DNA from: Neurospora intermedia
Taxonomy: Eukaryota > Ascomycota > Sordariomycetes > Sordariales > Sordariaceae
Assembly (NCBI GenBank): GCA_037102815.1
Contig: BTPP01000006.1
Coordinates: forward strand, 2,108,001-2,172,000
Reading direction: 5' to 3'
DNA: 64,000 nt
Part shown: one piece after another, positions 1-9,021 of the stretch
Position numbering within the stretch: the stretch's first letter is position 1
Layout: every line of letters starts with the position of its first letter
Notes under the pieces: generated by a model
The model's database searches: none
What the model saw: only the letters and a program-made list of their open reading frames with translations
Told to the model about the DNA's origin: nothing
Position numbers and translations under genes: made by a program

Positions 1-1313
1 TTGTAAGTAACCCAACCGTCGTCGTCGTTGTTGTCATCATCGTCAACGTCATCGTCATTGCCATCGTCACCGTCATCGTCATCGTCATCGTCATCGTCAC
101 TATCGACAACAATGAGCCCAGGAAGTTGATCGAGGGCACTGGCGGTGGTATTGGAGCTAAAGGACCGAGGATCAACACTCTCGACGTCAGACAGTTCCGA
201 GTCTTCTGAAGCTCGGTCATCCCGTAATGTTTCTTGGGTATTCTCCGAAGGATTGGGGTCTTTCGATTTCTTGTGAAGCTGGTTCAAAGAGCTGGCAGAC
301 CCGTAAATCTCAGAGTGGGTTAACTCGCTTCTCTGACGGGGGTCCATGGAAGTGAGAGGAGGGACTCCAGGGACGGGCTGAGACAGTTGGGATGATAATT
401 CCAGGTGGTCCTTTCCAGACGATGGGCGTGGTTTAGATCCCGTGCTCGCTGTACCGTCCATTGCGCGGTTGGAGGGATGCTTGCTTACGCCCGGGGATGC
501 AGAGTGGAAAGGCGTATAATAAGAGCCGTTACCCTTGAAATAGACGCTCGCAATGGTCGAACCTGATGCCTGTTGGGAGCGCGGGGCAACCGTACCCGAT
601 GATGACGAAAGTTCTGATGGTTTCTTCTGCTGATGTGTCTTCTTCGAAGTCGCGGATAATAATCGATTAGGGAACTTGAAAGGGTTGGAAGCATCTGACA
701 GCAAACTCGTCTTCTTGGTGTTGTTAAGGATTGGCCTGGGAAGCCCAACGTTATTTTCTTTCGCCGATTGACCCTGAAGAGTAGAAGTCCCTGGTAGTGA
801 CTTGCGAGAAGGAGCCGAGGCGTCAGACTTACTAGACGAGACGGCGGTGTTCCTTGTCTCTAGCATGCCATGGAGCATCAAGTCGTCTTGTCGCGGAGAC
901 GCCGCCGGAGCTGGTTGGGATTGTAGTGAAGATGGCTTTGCTAAGGGTTTTCCAGACGCTGCTGTGGTTTTGGTAGTTACGTTCTCAACCCCTCTTGAAT
1001 TTGTCCCTGATGCGGGCTGTGCATTATCAGATATGTTGGGGTGCTTCAAGCATGCTTGTAGTCTCTCAGTGTCGCCCTCCCCTGGGACAAGTTTAGTCTT
1101 ATGACCACCATATCCCTGGAGCTTCGGGTCGTGATCTTGGGCTTCGGACGTGGCTTGAGGGTTTTCGCAACCAGAGCTAGAGCTACCAATTTGCTCTTTG
1201 TTGTTCAAAGATGGCGATTCTTGATTCGTCGTTGTTGGGCATGATTCAATGCTCAGAGGTGCCTTTGAGAGCGGGCCGATATGGTCCTGCGAGGATGAGA
1301 AATCTTGACTCAT
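1..1313 (-). CDS. Disordered Ser/Thr-rich protein, N-terminal 437 codons (runs off window)
   Basis: The reading frame opens with an ATG at 1313 and stays open to base 1, so only the N-terminal part is present. I do not recognise the family. The visible part is low in hydrophobic residues and rich in Ser, Pro, Asn and Lys, with no membrane segment or signal peptide, which suggests an intrinsically disordered, probably nuclear protein. Near residue 400 there is a hydrophobic core LIVV followed at once by DS and about 30 residues that are mostly Asp. This order (three or four aliphatic residues, then Ser/acidic residues) is the classical layout of a SUMO-interacting motif. Folded domains, if any, would lie beyond the left edge. 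The start was chosen because it is the first ATG of the long open frame. Function is not assignable from this part. Confidence 0.7.
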   Translation of the reverse strand, partial: MSQDFSSSQDHIGPLSKAPLSIESCPTTTNQESPSLNNKEQIGSSSSGCENPQATSEAQDHDPKLQGYGGHKTKLVPGEGDTERLQACLKHPNISDNAQPASGTNSRGVENVTTKTTAASGKPLAKPSSLQSQPAPAASPRQDDLMLHGMLETRNTAVSSSKSDASAPSRKSLPGTSTLQGQSAKENNVGLPRPILNNTKKTSLLSDASNPFKFPNRLLSATSKKTHQQKKPSELSSSSGTVAPRSQQASGSTIASVYFKGNGSYYTPFHSASPGVSKHPSNRAMDGTASTGSKPRPSSGKDHLELSSQLSQPVPGVPPLTSMDPRQRSELTHSEIYGSASSLNQLHKKSKDPNPSENTQETLRDDRASEDSELSDVESVDPRSFSSNTTASALDQLPGLIVVDSDDDDDDDDDGDDGNDDDVDDDDNNDDDGWVTY

Positions 1314-3006
1314 CGTGTTGATTCCTCTCCAGCGGCTCCATTCGCTTAGTCCAGACGGCAAGTGTGTCCCAAGTGTCTGAAATTTACGCGCGCGAGGATG
1401 AGCATGAGATGGAAAAACACGACAAGATCAGAAGGGACGAGGGGAACAACAGAGCTACGCAAAGGTCCGGCGCGTTGTGGACGGCCAACAGTACTGTGAA
1501 AGAGAAAGTCGCGGCCTCCAGTCGAGTTGGATGAGGGCGGGGTACAGTAAACTGGCCGAGTGTTTCCTGCAGGAAGACGGGACCTTGACGCAGTGAGTGG
1601 TGCTCGAGCTCTCCACGGCAGGAGCTCCCGTCCGAAACAGGGCAACGCGTGTTCCCGTGCATTGTGGATTTCCCAGGGCAGCTTGCAAACCAAATCAACC
1701 CACCTTCTCTGAACGGAAAGAAAGGTGGGAGTGTAGAGGTATCTCCAAACATTAACCGCTGGGATCTCCCAAATAATGCTACCATTCAATTCAATAAATG
1801 GCTTGGAGTCCTAGCATCAACAAACAATATTGTGTCGCTAGGTAGGTAATGTACCGTACAAAAAGCACATTCAACAGACTTGGAAGGAGAGCAAGGGAGG
1901 TCAAAGGTCATTGTTCATGTTTCTACATTTCTTTGAGCCATGATGTTGCTGAGTGTCACAGTTGCCCTCTTCTCCATGTGTTAGCCTCCCCCCAAAATAT
2001 TTTGTAGCACAATACAACTTGAACGCGCTGCGTACATATCGCACTTGGCGGATCCACCAGCTGCAAGCGAAACATGGATGAACAAACACAAGAACGACCA
2101 CACTCGACGCTGGCCGACGTTGCTTAATTACAGCTTATCAAACCGATCCTGTCAATCAGCACCCAGAAGATGCCAGAGAGTGGTCTTGACCGGAAACTCA
2201 CGGGTTGAAAGGTCCTTTAGCAGTCCACATAAGCACATCGCTGCTCTCTGTTCATTGGGGTACATTGTCCATGCAATAATCTCTCGAGGCTCACTGTCGT
2301 CGTGTCTTTCCAGAGCACTTTCCTTTCCCTTGACGACCCAGATTATTTGTATGTTTCCATACTTGGCGACTATCTATGTGTATGTCCTATTTGTGTCTCT
2401 CCATCGTCACCTTCCAGAAAATGTAGTTATTCACGGACCAAACCCAGTACTGAAAACACTCGTTTCATAATCAGAAGATGCTAATGAATGGTCTATTTAC
2501 CTAGCGATCAACTCCACCGACAAAGCCTTGTGGCTGCCCTTCGATCCTGCAAAACAAGCCCTTGAACTAGGAAAGCCGCGAAAGAAACCTTAAAGTAACC
2601 GATAGCAACCAATGGATGACTCGTCTGGACCCTCCGAAAGGTGACCATGGATCCCAAGGCAAATTATATTCCCGGCCACGTGGTGTCTAGGTGAAGTGAA
2701 CTAGGACATGATATAGAGCCTGGATTTTTAACCACTATTCACCTGGCATCTTGGCTCCAAGGTTTTATATGATAGGGCTATAGGTGCCTTCACCTGTTCA
2801 TATGTGAATATGAGCTTCTGTTTACCAATCATGGTCTTCCAGGTCGTGTTCACCTGTCGCCATAATGTCACGAACTGCACATATTTAATAGACGTATCCC
2901 TTTGTCAACCCGACCACAATTTTTCGCTCTCACACCGTCGGCCTCCGACAATAATTGTCACTTGAAATTCACCACTAACGGTTGAGATCAACTACCTCTT
3001 TTCACC
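1314..3006. other. Intergenic region, no gene supported
   Basis: This 1.7 kb stretch separates the divergent genes starting at 1313 (-) and 3007 (+) and should hold both promoters. Short overlapping open frames on both strands (for example 1346-1789 on the minus strand in two frames) have no start context, family signature or splice pattern that I would trust. I see no RNA gene or long repeat. Confidence 0.5.
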
Positions 3007-3414
3007 ATGTCGACCCGACCCCAACCGAATAACATTCCTCCCGATGCCGACCTTGCAATTCCCTTTCTTGACCGAGTTCTCGTCGACAGCCCCTTTCCAC
3101 CCATAGCGATTCTTCTACCCAGACCCTTTTGTCACTACGACAACGACATAAAGCTTGAAGTAACCGCAGCAACAACCACAAAGGATATCCACGTTATCAA
3201 ACGCGAAGTCGAACGATACCGATTCGGTCTTTCACCAGCTTATAGACCTGATGATAGAGTCTACCTGGTAATGGACATGTACGGTTTCGGGCTTCCCGCC
3301 CCAGGCACCTGGCGCTTCCAGGTCAAGGGTTACTCTTGGATCGACCGCAAGCGCACCGAGGTCCTGAGCATTACCCACGACGAGGTCACGGAGGCGGTTA
3401 CAGCGGAGAACTAG
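3007..3414 (+). CDS. Hypothetical protein, possibly first exon of a broken gene
   Basis: An ATG at 3007 opens a 135-codon frame ending in TAG at 3412-3414. The product has no signal peptide and no motif I recognise; it is moderately hydrophobic, with a central KREVERYRF stretch and a C-terminal VKGYSWIDRKRTEV stretch, and looks like a small folded domain. Two things suggest it is not a complete gene. First, the same frame stays open after the TAG. Second, a good intron (GTAAGT donor at 3443, branch CTAAT near 3508, AG acceptor at 3535-3536) would join it in frame to the AT-hook segment that begins at 3537. So the TAG may be a nonsense mutation in a longer gene, or this is a real 135-residue protein and the downstream segment is separate. 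An RNA read across 3400-3560 would decide. Confidence 0.45.
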   Translation: MSTRPQPNNIPPDADLAIPFLDRVLVDSPFPPIAILLPRPFCHYDNDIKLEVTAATTTKDIHVIKREVERYRFGLSPAYRPDDRVYLVMDMYGFGLPAPGTWRFQVKGYSWIDRKRTEVLSITHDEVTEAVTAEN

Positions 3415-3536
3415 AATTTCCCTGCTGACTCTATGAGACTGAGTAAGTAAACGAGCTGTTCTTTGCCTAGGTCTTCGAAGACAAGCCGTGAATCCAGTGA
3501 GCAGCTGCTAATTATTTACTTCTTTCAAACCTAAAG

Positions 3537-4321
3537 GCGTGCCCCAGGAATGGCTGCTCTGGATGACCAAAACCACTAGTCGATTTCGGTACAGGATCAA
3601 CCCGGATGTCGCGCTGACTTTTCAACTTCGTGCTTCTATGCAGCCTGTTTCTGCGCAGCCTGCCCGTGTGCAGCCTGCGGAGCCCCGGCGCCCACGTGGA
3701 AGACCGAGGAAGGTCCGTGTCGATGCCGACCCTGAAGAGCATGACAACATGGTTAACGTCGGCAACAACGTATACAATGAGGATATCGACGAGGCAGACA
3801 ACGCCGAGGATTGCGAGTTGAGCGTGGTTCCTTTTGTAGAGCAGGATGAGGACGACAATGTTAACCACAATGATTATTATGGAGAGGTCCCCGCCGACGC
3901 CGGTTTCGAGATTGACATCGGAGTTGACGACGACATGAACGCTGTGCATGATGATGATCAAGAAGACAACCTCATGTTGGTGGGTGAAAGTGAAGATGAT
4001 GCTGTGCAACATGAACGGCCGCAAGTCGGCATGAAAATACCTGCCTCCCATTATATGACGCCGACGCCCCTGAATCCTTCGATCATGAACAAAATCTTGC
4101 TGATGCCGGAGAGCGTGTCAATGCTGAAAATTTGGGGAACAAGTCCTTCGAAGCAGAGGAGTACCTGGAATCATGCGACACATGTCTATTCTCTGCTTCT
4201 TTCAATCCCTGAGTCGTCTGCTATCCACATCATGCCCAAGGTGGGTTCTTCCCCATTAGGGGCTGTTGATAAGGCTCAGGTTGCGCCTTCCTTATTACAC
4301 ACGGTTGCACCTGCCAAGTAG
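3537..4321 (+). pseudogene. AT-hook/acidic segment, frame-disrupted exon
   Basis: This segment follows the candidate intron 3443-3536. No ATG opens it, which fits an internal exon. It encodes a canonical AT-hook core (PRGRPRK, bases about 3692-3712) and then about 100 residues rich in Asp, Glu and Asn, a layout common in chromatin-associated proteins. From about 4050 the protein-like composition moves to a second frame (bases 4051-4209, rich in Asp, Glu, Asn and Ala, ending in TGA at 4210-4212). The first frame regains coding character near 4230, reaches TAG at 4319-4321 and stays open beyond it to 4540. The most economical reading is a decayed or mis-assembled exon; an unrecognised intron near 4050-4230 is the alternative. 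DNA binding is inferred only from the AT-hook. Confidence 0.4.
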
Positions 4322-5259
4322 AATGCCATCAGAACTGCTGGCAAAAGGAAGATACCTCTGTTCAATCACGACATCACTCAGGACAAGCTTTTTGGGCATG
4401 AGATATTGGGCGAAATTATCAGCGGCCACCATGGCGAAAGGGAGAGAGTAGAGGTAGATAATGGAAACGTTCAGTTCCCAAACCGTCACCAAGGCTGCCG
4501 CATCCACTCTGAAAACTTCCTCTGGCCTCAAGGCGACTGGTAAGAGAAAAAGATCAGACGATGAGAGGACTGCCGACGGCAATTTCGAGCAGAAGAACAA
4601 TATGAGCACTACAATCAGCACACGTCCTGCCAAGAGAAGGAGATCGGATGGAAAGCAACCTTGAAACAATTCACCAGGTCCTGTTCACCAAGATTCTATT
4701 CACTAGGTAAGTTCCTATTGACCGGCAGAACACAATATGCCTGAACGCAACAAACCTTTACACAATAGACCTGTTCACAATCCCCAAGGGTAGAAATTCG
4801 AGTACTTCCATCAGCAGCCCTGAACTCAATTCCTTCCCCCAATTACAAAAACAAAAACGGACAATTGCTCTAAAGTCGTCGACGAGACGAATCTCGACGA
4901 AGACAAAGCGCGCGACCTAGACGATTTCGACAACATCTCCCATAATCAGAAAGCCAGCAACACCTCGAAAACTATCAACAAGACTTCCGCGAAAAAGGCT
5001 GCGCCCAAAAAAGCTCCTACACGTTGTCCTCCAGGGCCAAATCTCCTGTCCCAACGACCGACATCAAATCTTCCTTAGAATTCTCTCACAAAACTGCCAC
5101 GGCAGCCCCTCTAGAAGAAGACTTGGACCATCATCTAAGGCTTCAGCAACCAATCCTTCCGCATTTCCAGGCGAAGCTGCTTCATCAACCACCAAGGCGA
5201 CGTCTTCATGACCCGGCTCTATCCCTTTGAACCCCGACAAGAGGCGCGTCAATCGATCC
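4322..5259 (+). pseudogene. Frame-shifted coding-like segments leading into the repeat protein
   Basis: Short protein-like segments in different frames follow one another here. 4322-4540 continues the AT-hook frame. 4461-4664 is a second frame carrying two basic clusters (GKRKRSDDER and PAKRRRSDG) that look like nuclear localisation signals. A clean intron candidate lies at 4706-4768 (GTAAGT ... ATAG). Around 4875-5075 there is an acidic segment followed by a Lys/Ala-rich one. From about 5110 the frame of the downstream repeat protein is already open and protein-like, interrupted by one TGA at about 5207. The composition (KTSS, Lys/Ser/Ala-rich) matches the intact downstream protein, so these are probably remnants or misjoined exons of the same gene. 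Confidence 0.35.
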
Positions 5260-6516
5260 ATGTTCAGGAATCCCACACCTACCTCCACTCAATCGGGCTT
5301 CAAGACTGAAACCATGGACAATCATCACTCCTCTTCCGCGCCATCTTCCAATCGCCCTTCTACCCTTTCACCGCCAGTCAAGAAGGCCCTCACTCTGAAG
5401 GAGCAGCGGGTACTATATGCTGCGAAAGCAAAAGCAGCTGGCAAAGGGGACGTCGAGCCAGCCTTCAGAACAGTGCGGGTGCGCATCACCTCAGTCACTC
5501 CGAAGAACATCAGCAGGGGTGTTACCAAGCCCACATTCAAGTCATCCAAAACAGCCTCTACCGGATCTGGTCCCAAAGTCGTCATGAAGGAGAATTCGCG
5601 CCCCTCTTCTAAGGTTGCCGCAAGGGCCTCTAACAAGCCATCTCCCAAGAGCGATTCTACCATTTCACCGCCAGTCATCAAGAAGGCCCTGACATTGAAG
5701 GAGCAACGGGCACTCTATGCTGCCAAACACAAGGTAGTCACCCAGAGTACCCGTCGGGTTTCTTCCAGAACTGGATCAGAGCCACTCAAAAAGCGATCTG
5801 TCAACCGCAACGAATCTACTTCGCCGACTGTCTCAAGTGCTTCCGGTCCTGTTTCCGCTGCCTCAGTTGGCTCCCCTACAAGCCCGCCAGTCGTCAAGAA
5901 AGCCCTGACGTTGAAACAGCAAATGGCACTCTATGCTGCAAGAGGGAAGGTCACTGCCCCGGTTCTTCGTGAGGTTCAGTCCAACGTTGAGGTGGGAACG
6001 CCCACCGAGCTAGCTGTAAGGCGCTACTACTCTTCTTCGTCAACTTCATCAAAAGCTTCCCTTTCCGCTTCCATTTCGCCCAAGACAGCCACAGACGAGG
6101 CTTCAGTCAGCTCTCGCACAACTGCCAAGGACTCTGCCACCTCATCATCTCGTGGTAGTCTCAGGACTTCGAAACCGCCTATTTGCCCTCAGTCAGTGGT
6201 CAGGAAGGCACTAGCAAAGTTCGAGCAAGAAGAAGAGGCCGAGGCTGCACTTCAAAGTGCGTCTACTCCAGTGCCCAAGACATCAGGGGGGTATACCCTC
6301 AAAGAGCAGATGAAGTTTGCTGCGGCCAAGAGAGCCGCTTCTCAGAAGGCTGATGTGGAGGATCCGGCAAAGACTTCCTTCGCGGAAGAGTCCTCTACTT
6401 CGGGCAGGAAGAAGAGATCACGGGATGAGGCTTCGTTGGATGACCGCAAGGATGATGGGTCGGGTCGCCAAACGGAGTCTTTTTTGTCCCGCGGAAAGAA
6501 GCGCGCAAAGTGGTGA
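5260..6516 (+). CDS. Lys/Ser-rich repeat protein with five KALTLKEQ-type motifs
   Basis: A 418-residue open frame from the first in-frame ATG at 5260; the same frame is open upstream to a TGA at about 5207, so the true N-terminus may lie in an upstream exon. I do not recognise the family. The protein is Ser/Lys/Ala/Thr-rich and probably disordered, except for short repeated blocks of the form PPV-(I/V)-KKALTLK(E/Q)Q-x-x-LYAA(K/R) at residues about 38, 137 and 209, a degraded copy near 312 (VVRKAL..FEQ) and a last one near 346 (YTLKEQMKFAAAKR). Each block would form a short amphipathic helix in a flexible chain, a typical layout for multivalent binding to a partner. The C-terminus is basic (RGKKRAKW), which suggests nuclear targeting. 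Codon use is unremarkable. The upstream segments carry an AT-hook and basic clusters and may belong to the same gene. Function unknown. Confidence 0.65.
   Translation: MFRNPTPTSTQSGFKTETMDNHHSSSAPSSNRPSTLSPPVKKALTLKEQRVLYAAKAKAAGKGDVEPAFRTVRVRITSVTPKNISRGVTKPTFKSSKTASTGSGPKVVMKENSRPSSKVAARASNKPSPKSDSTISPPVIKKALTLKEQRALYAAKHKVVTQSTRRVSSRTGSEPLKKRSVNRNESTSPTVSSASGPVSAASVGSPTSPPVVKKALTLKQQMALYAARGKVTAPVLREVQSNVEVGTPTELAVRRYYSSSSTSSKASLSASISPKTATDEASVSSRTTAKDSATSSSRGSLRTSKPPICPQSVVRKALAKFEQEEEAEAALQSASTPVPKTSGGYTLKEQMKFAAAKRAASQKADVEDPAKTSFAEESSTSGRKKRSRDEASLDDRKDDGSGRQTESFLSRGKKRAKW
5371..6345 (+). repeat. Five-copy internal coding repeat (KALTLKEQ motif)
   Basis: Copies begin at about 5371, 5668, 5884, 6193 and 6295. 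The first three are near-identical over about 20 codons, also at the DNA level; the last two are diverged. Spacing is irregular (297, 216, 309 and about 102 bases), so this is a set of conserved motifs in a variable linker and not a minisatellite. Confidence 0.75.
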
Positions 6517-7210
6517 TAGAACTTGCGGGTTTTTGATGCCAATGCGTGTCGACAGTTCCATTCGTGGCCGCGAAGACCTGGGCCTCATGACAATCTCATT
6601 AACAATTGATTTTCAGACTGTTACTCCTACTACTCATTAGAGGTACTTGTTCTGGTGTGGGGTTCGACTTATTACACAGGGGGCTTTGATGAAGTAGTGA
6701 TGGGGTTACAAGATGATTGTGGTTTATGACGTCTCAGCTCTTCAAAGGCGAGAGTGGAGGCTACCTCTATGATGGAAGATGGAATGGCAGAATCTGAGGG
6801 TACACTCATGTAAATGCCGATTGTCTGAACTTCATCATGACCATAGAGGTAGATTCGGACTATACAGTTTTACCAATTTGACTTCAACTCCTTTGCACCA
6901 AATCCCAACTATAACCTTCATGTGTGTTGACTACAATGACTGATCGGTGACTTGTATACAACCTGTAATCATTTAGTTTTCATCAAGCATTTCCAGCCAT
7001 TTTCAGGACATGTGACGGATCCATCACGGCCTTGTGCGTATAACCCACGGCCTGATTTGGATCACGCAACCTATATTTCCCTCCCCATGTTCTGTTGCTT
7101 AACCACTTCACATGACACTTGATGTCTTTTTGAGGCTATCTAGTTACTGATACACTAACATACATAGCTGATCTACCTCTAGACTCATAGCGATAACAGA
7201 GCTCTGCTAT
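6517..7210. other. Convergent intergenic region
   Basis: About 0.7 kb between the stop codons of the repeat protein (+) and the arsenite methyltransferase (-). It should hold both 3' untranslated regions. I see no gene, RNA or repeat. Confidence 0.5.
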
Positions 7211-8332
7211 CTAGTTCTTGACGGCATAGATCTTGTAAGAACCCACCCACTCGTTGAGATCCTCCTTCTCCTCGGTCTCGACCTCAGGCTTCGCGGCAGG
7301 CTTGCAGCAAGACGACTCCTTCTTTTCAACGGGTTTGCAGCAAGAGGAGGTAGTCTCAGCAGCCGGCTTGCAGCACGAGGAAGAAGCAGCAGAAGCAGCA
7401 GCAGCAGCAGGAGGGGCGCACTCAGTCTTCTTCGGCGCACAGCACGACGAAGACTTCTCCTCCTCCTTCTTTACAGTTCCAGGAGGAGCGCAGCACCCGC
7501 CCCTGTTACCGTTCTCATCCGTATCCAAATAAACATTAATATCCGCCCCGGTATCCTGAATCAGCACCTGCTCAAAGCCCGCCTCCTTCAGCCAGTTCTC
7601 ATACTGCTGCTTCTCGCTCGCGCCCGCAATGCAGCCGACGTACATGGCGATGTCGTTCCTCAATTTCTCCGGCAACGGCTTCTTGGCGAGGATATCGCTG
7701 ACGGCCACACGACCACCCGACTTGAGCACGCGGTGCATCTCCTTGAACACCAAGGACTTCTCGGCCTCGGGAACCAGGTTGATGACGCAGTTGGAGATGA
7801 TGCAGTCGGCGGTGCCGGACTCGAGGGGGATGGCGGTGATGGAACCTTTGAGGAAGGAGACTTGCGAGTCAGGGAAACCGCGAGAGGACTTGAGGGCGTT
7901 GGCGCGCGCAAGCATGTCGTCGTTGAAGTCGATGCCGATGGAGCGGCCGGTGGGGCCGACGCGGGTGGCGGCGAGGAAGACGTCGAAGCCGGCGCCGGAG
8001 CCGAGGTCGATTACTGTTTCGCCCTGGTTGTAGAAGGACATGTTAGTCTTGTTTTCTTTCATTTTCATGTTCTTTTTCTTTAAAAAACCAAAAAGAAGAA
8101 AAAGTGTAAAGAACAGGGTGGTAAATGTTACCTCGCGCAGACTGGTGATGGCTAGGGGGTTACCGCAGCTCAGACCGAGGTTGGCGCCTTCGGGGATGTT
8201 GGCGAGCTCTTCCTCGGTGTAGCCAAAGGACTTGGCGACGGTCTCGCCATACTTGACGCTGGTGGTCTGGGAGGCGGCACTGTAGTGCTTGGCGACCTCG
8301 TCGTAGATTTGGGAAGTGTTTCTGGTATCCAT
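7211..8332 (-). CDS. Arsenite methyltransferase (ArsM/AS3MT family) with Cys-pair tail
   Basis: This enzyme transfers methyl groups from S-adenosylmethionine to trivalent arsenic in the cytosol, an arsenic detoxification route. The coding sequence is complement(join(7211..8023,8132..8332)), 337 residues. Intron 8024-8131 (GTAACA ... CAG) is 108 nt and has no stop, so an uninterrupted frame exists across it; splicing restores the family motif LREGETVIDLGSGAGFD, the SAM-binding motif I. The three arsenic-binding cysteines of the family match Cys56 (LSCGNP), Cys146 (SNCVINL) and Cys198 (YVGCIAG); the spacings of 90 and 52 residues are close to those of the human enzyme. After residue 240 the C-terminus carries five Cys-Cys pairs (244, 261, 284, 295, 306) in Ser/Ala/Lys-rich spacers plus a single Cys269, a probable metal(loid)-binding tail. 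It is transcribed divergently from a bZIP gene. Confidence 0.92.
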   Translation of the reverse strand: MDTRNTSQIYDEVAKHYSAASQTTSVKYGETVAKSFGYTEEELANIPEGANLGLSCGNPLAITSLREVTFTTLFFTLFLLFGFLKKKNMKMKENKTNMSFYNQGETVIDLGSGAGFDVFLAATRVGPTGRSIGIDFNDDMLARANALKSSRGFPDSQVSFLKGSITAIPLESGTADCIISNCVINLVPEAEKSLVFKEMHRVLKSGGRVAVSDILAKKPLPEKLRNDIAMYVGCIAGASEKQQYENWLKEAGFEQVLIQDTGADINVYLDTDENGNRGGCCAPPGTVKKEEEKSSSCCAPKKTECAPPAAAAASAASSSCCKPAAETTSSCCKPVEKKESSCCKPAAKPEVETEEKEDLNEWVGSYKIYAVKN

Positions 8333-9021
8333 GGTGGAGAGTGATGTGGTTGTGGATGGTTACTTAAAGACGAGTGTCAAAAAATGGTTGTTGATGCCTG
8401 TGTTTGAGTGCAGTGAAGAAGTTGATGTTGGGAGATGTTCGAGATCTTCCATTTCCACGGTGTCAGGGCCTCCCTTTATACCCATCTCCCAGCATGTCCT
8501 CCCATCTTTCCTGTTCCATGACTATATCCGTGGCCATTGAGGGTCTTGTGCCGTGACAGTCTGGTCTTGTCGTGAATCGGGGAACTGTCGTGGTGGAAGT
8601 CCCCGAATTGAGTTTAGTGACTTTTTATGTGGAGTGGGTGGAGCCACCCAAGCGAGTCGTTCTCAAGGACGATGACCACTCAGAAGCCGCGTCCCAAACA
8701 CCAAAGCCGGGATCGTTGTATGAGAACTACTTTGACCAATGAGCTTCGTTTTTCGTTCCTCAAACTGGCAAATTTTCAGTTTGTCATCGGTGGCTTCTCT
8801 TCTCTGACTGTTTCCGCCTCTTCCTCTCAATCCACTTCTGCAACCAAGCACATCCCAACGCTCAAACCACGCACCTCGGTGTTTGGCTGAAGAACCCCGA
8901 AACCGCAAGACATCCCACCCATCCAATTTCACTCACGGTCACGCCCGCCGGATATTGCCTCTCCTTTGTTGGGTGACCACCCGGAGCGAGCTTGTGGAAA
9001 CCACACACTCCATCGTCCAAG
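8333..9021. promoter_or_regulatory. Shared divergent promoter region, arsenite methyltransferase / bZIP
   Basis: 689 bases separate the two start codons, which face away from each other. There is no other gene in it, so the two transcripts must share this control region. I could not point to an exact Yap-type (TTACTAA/TGACTAA) site; there is only a loose TTTAGTGAC sequence near 8613-8621. Regulation by the neighbouring bZIP is therefore an inference from position. Confidence 0.5.

Noticed and set aside
1346-1789. Overlapping minus-strand frames of 133-147 codons
   Set aside because: Three frames of the same strand are open at once, which reflects base composition. None has a family signature or splice context.
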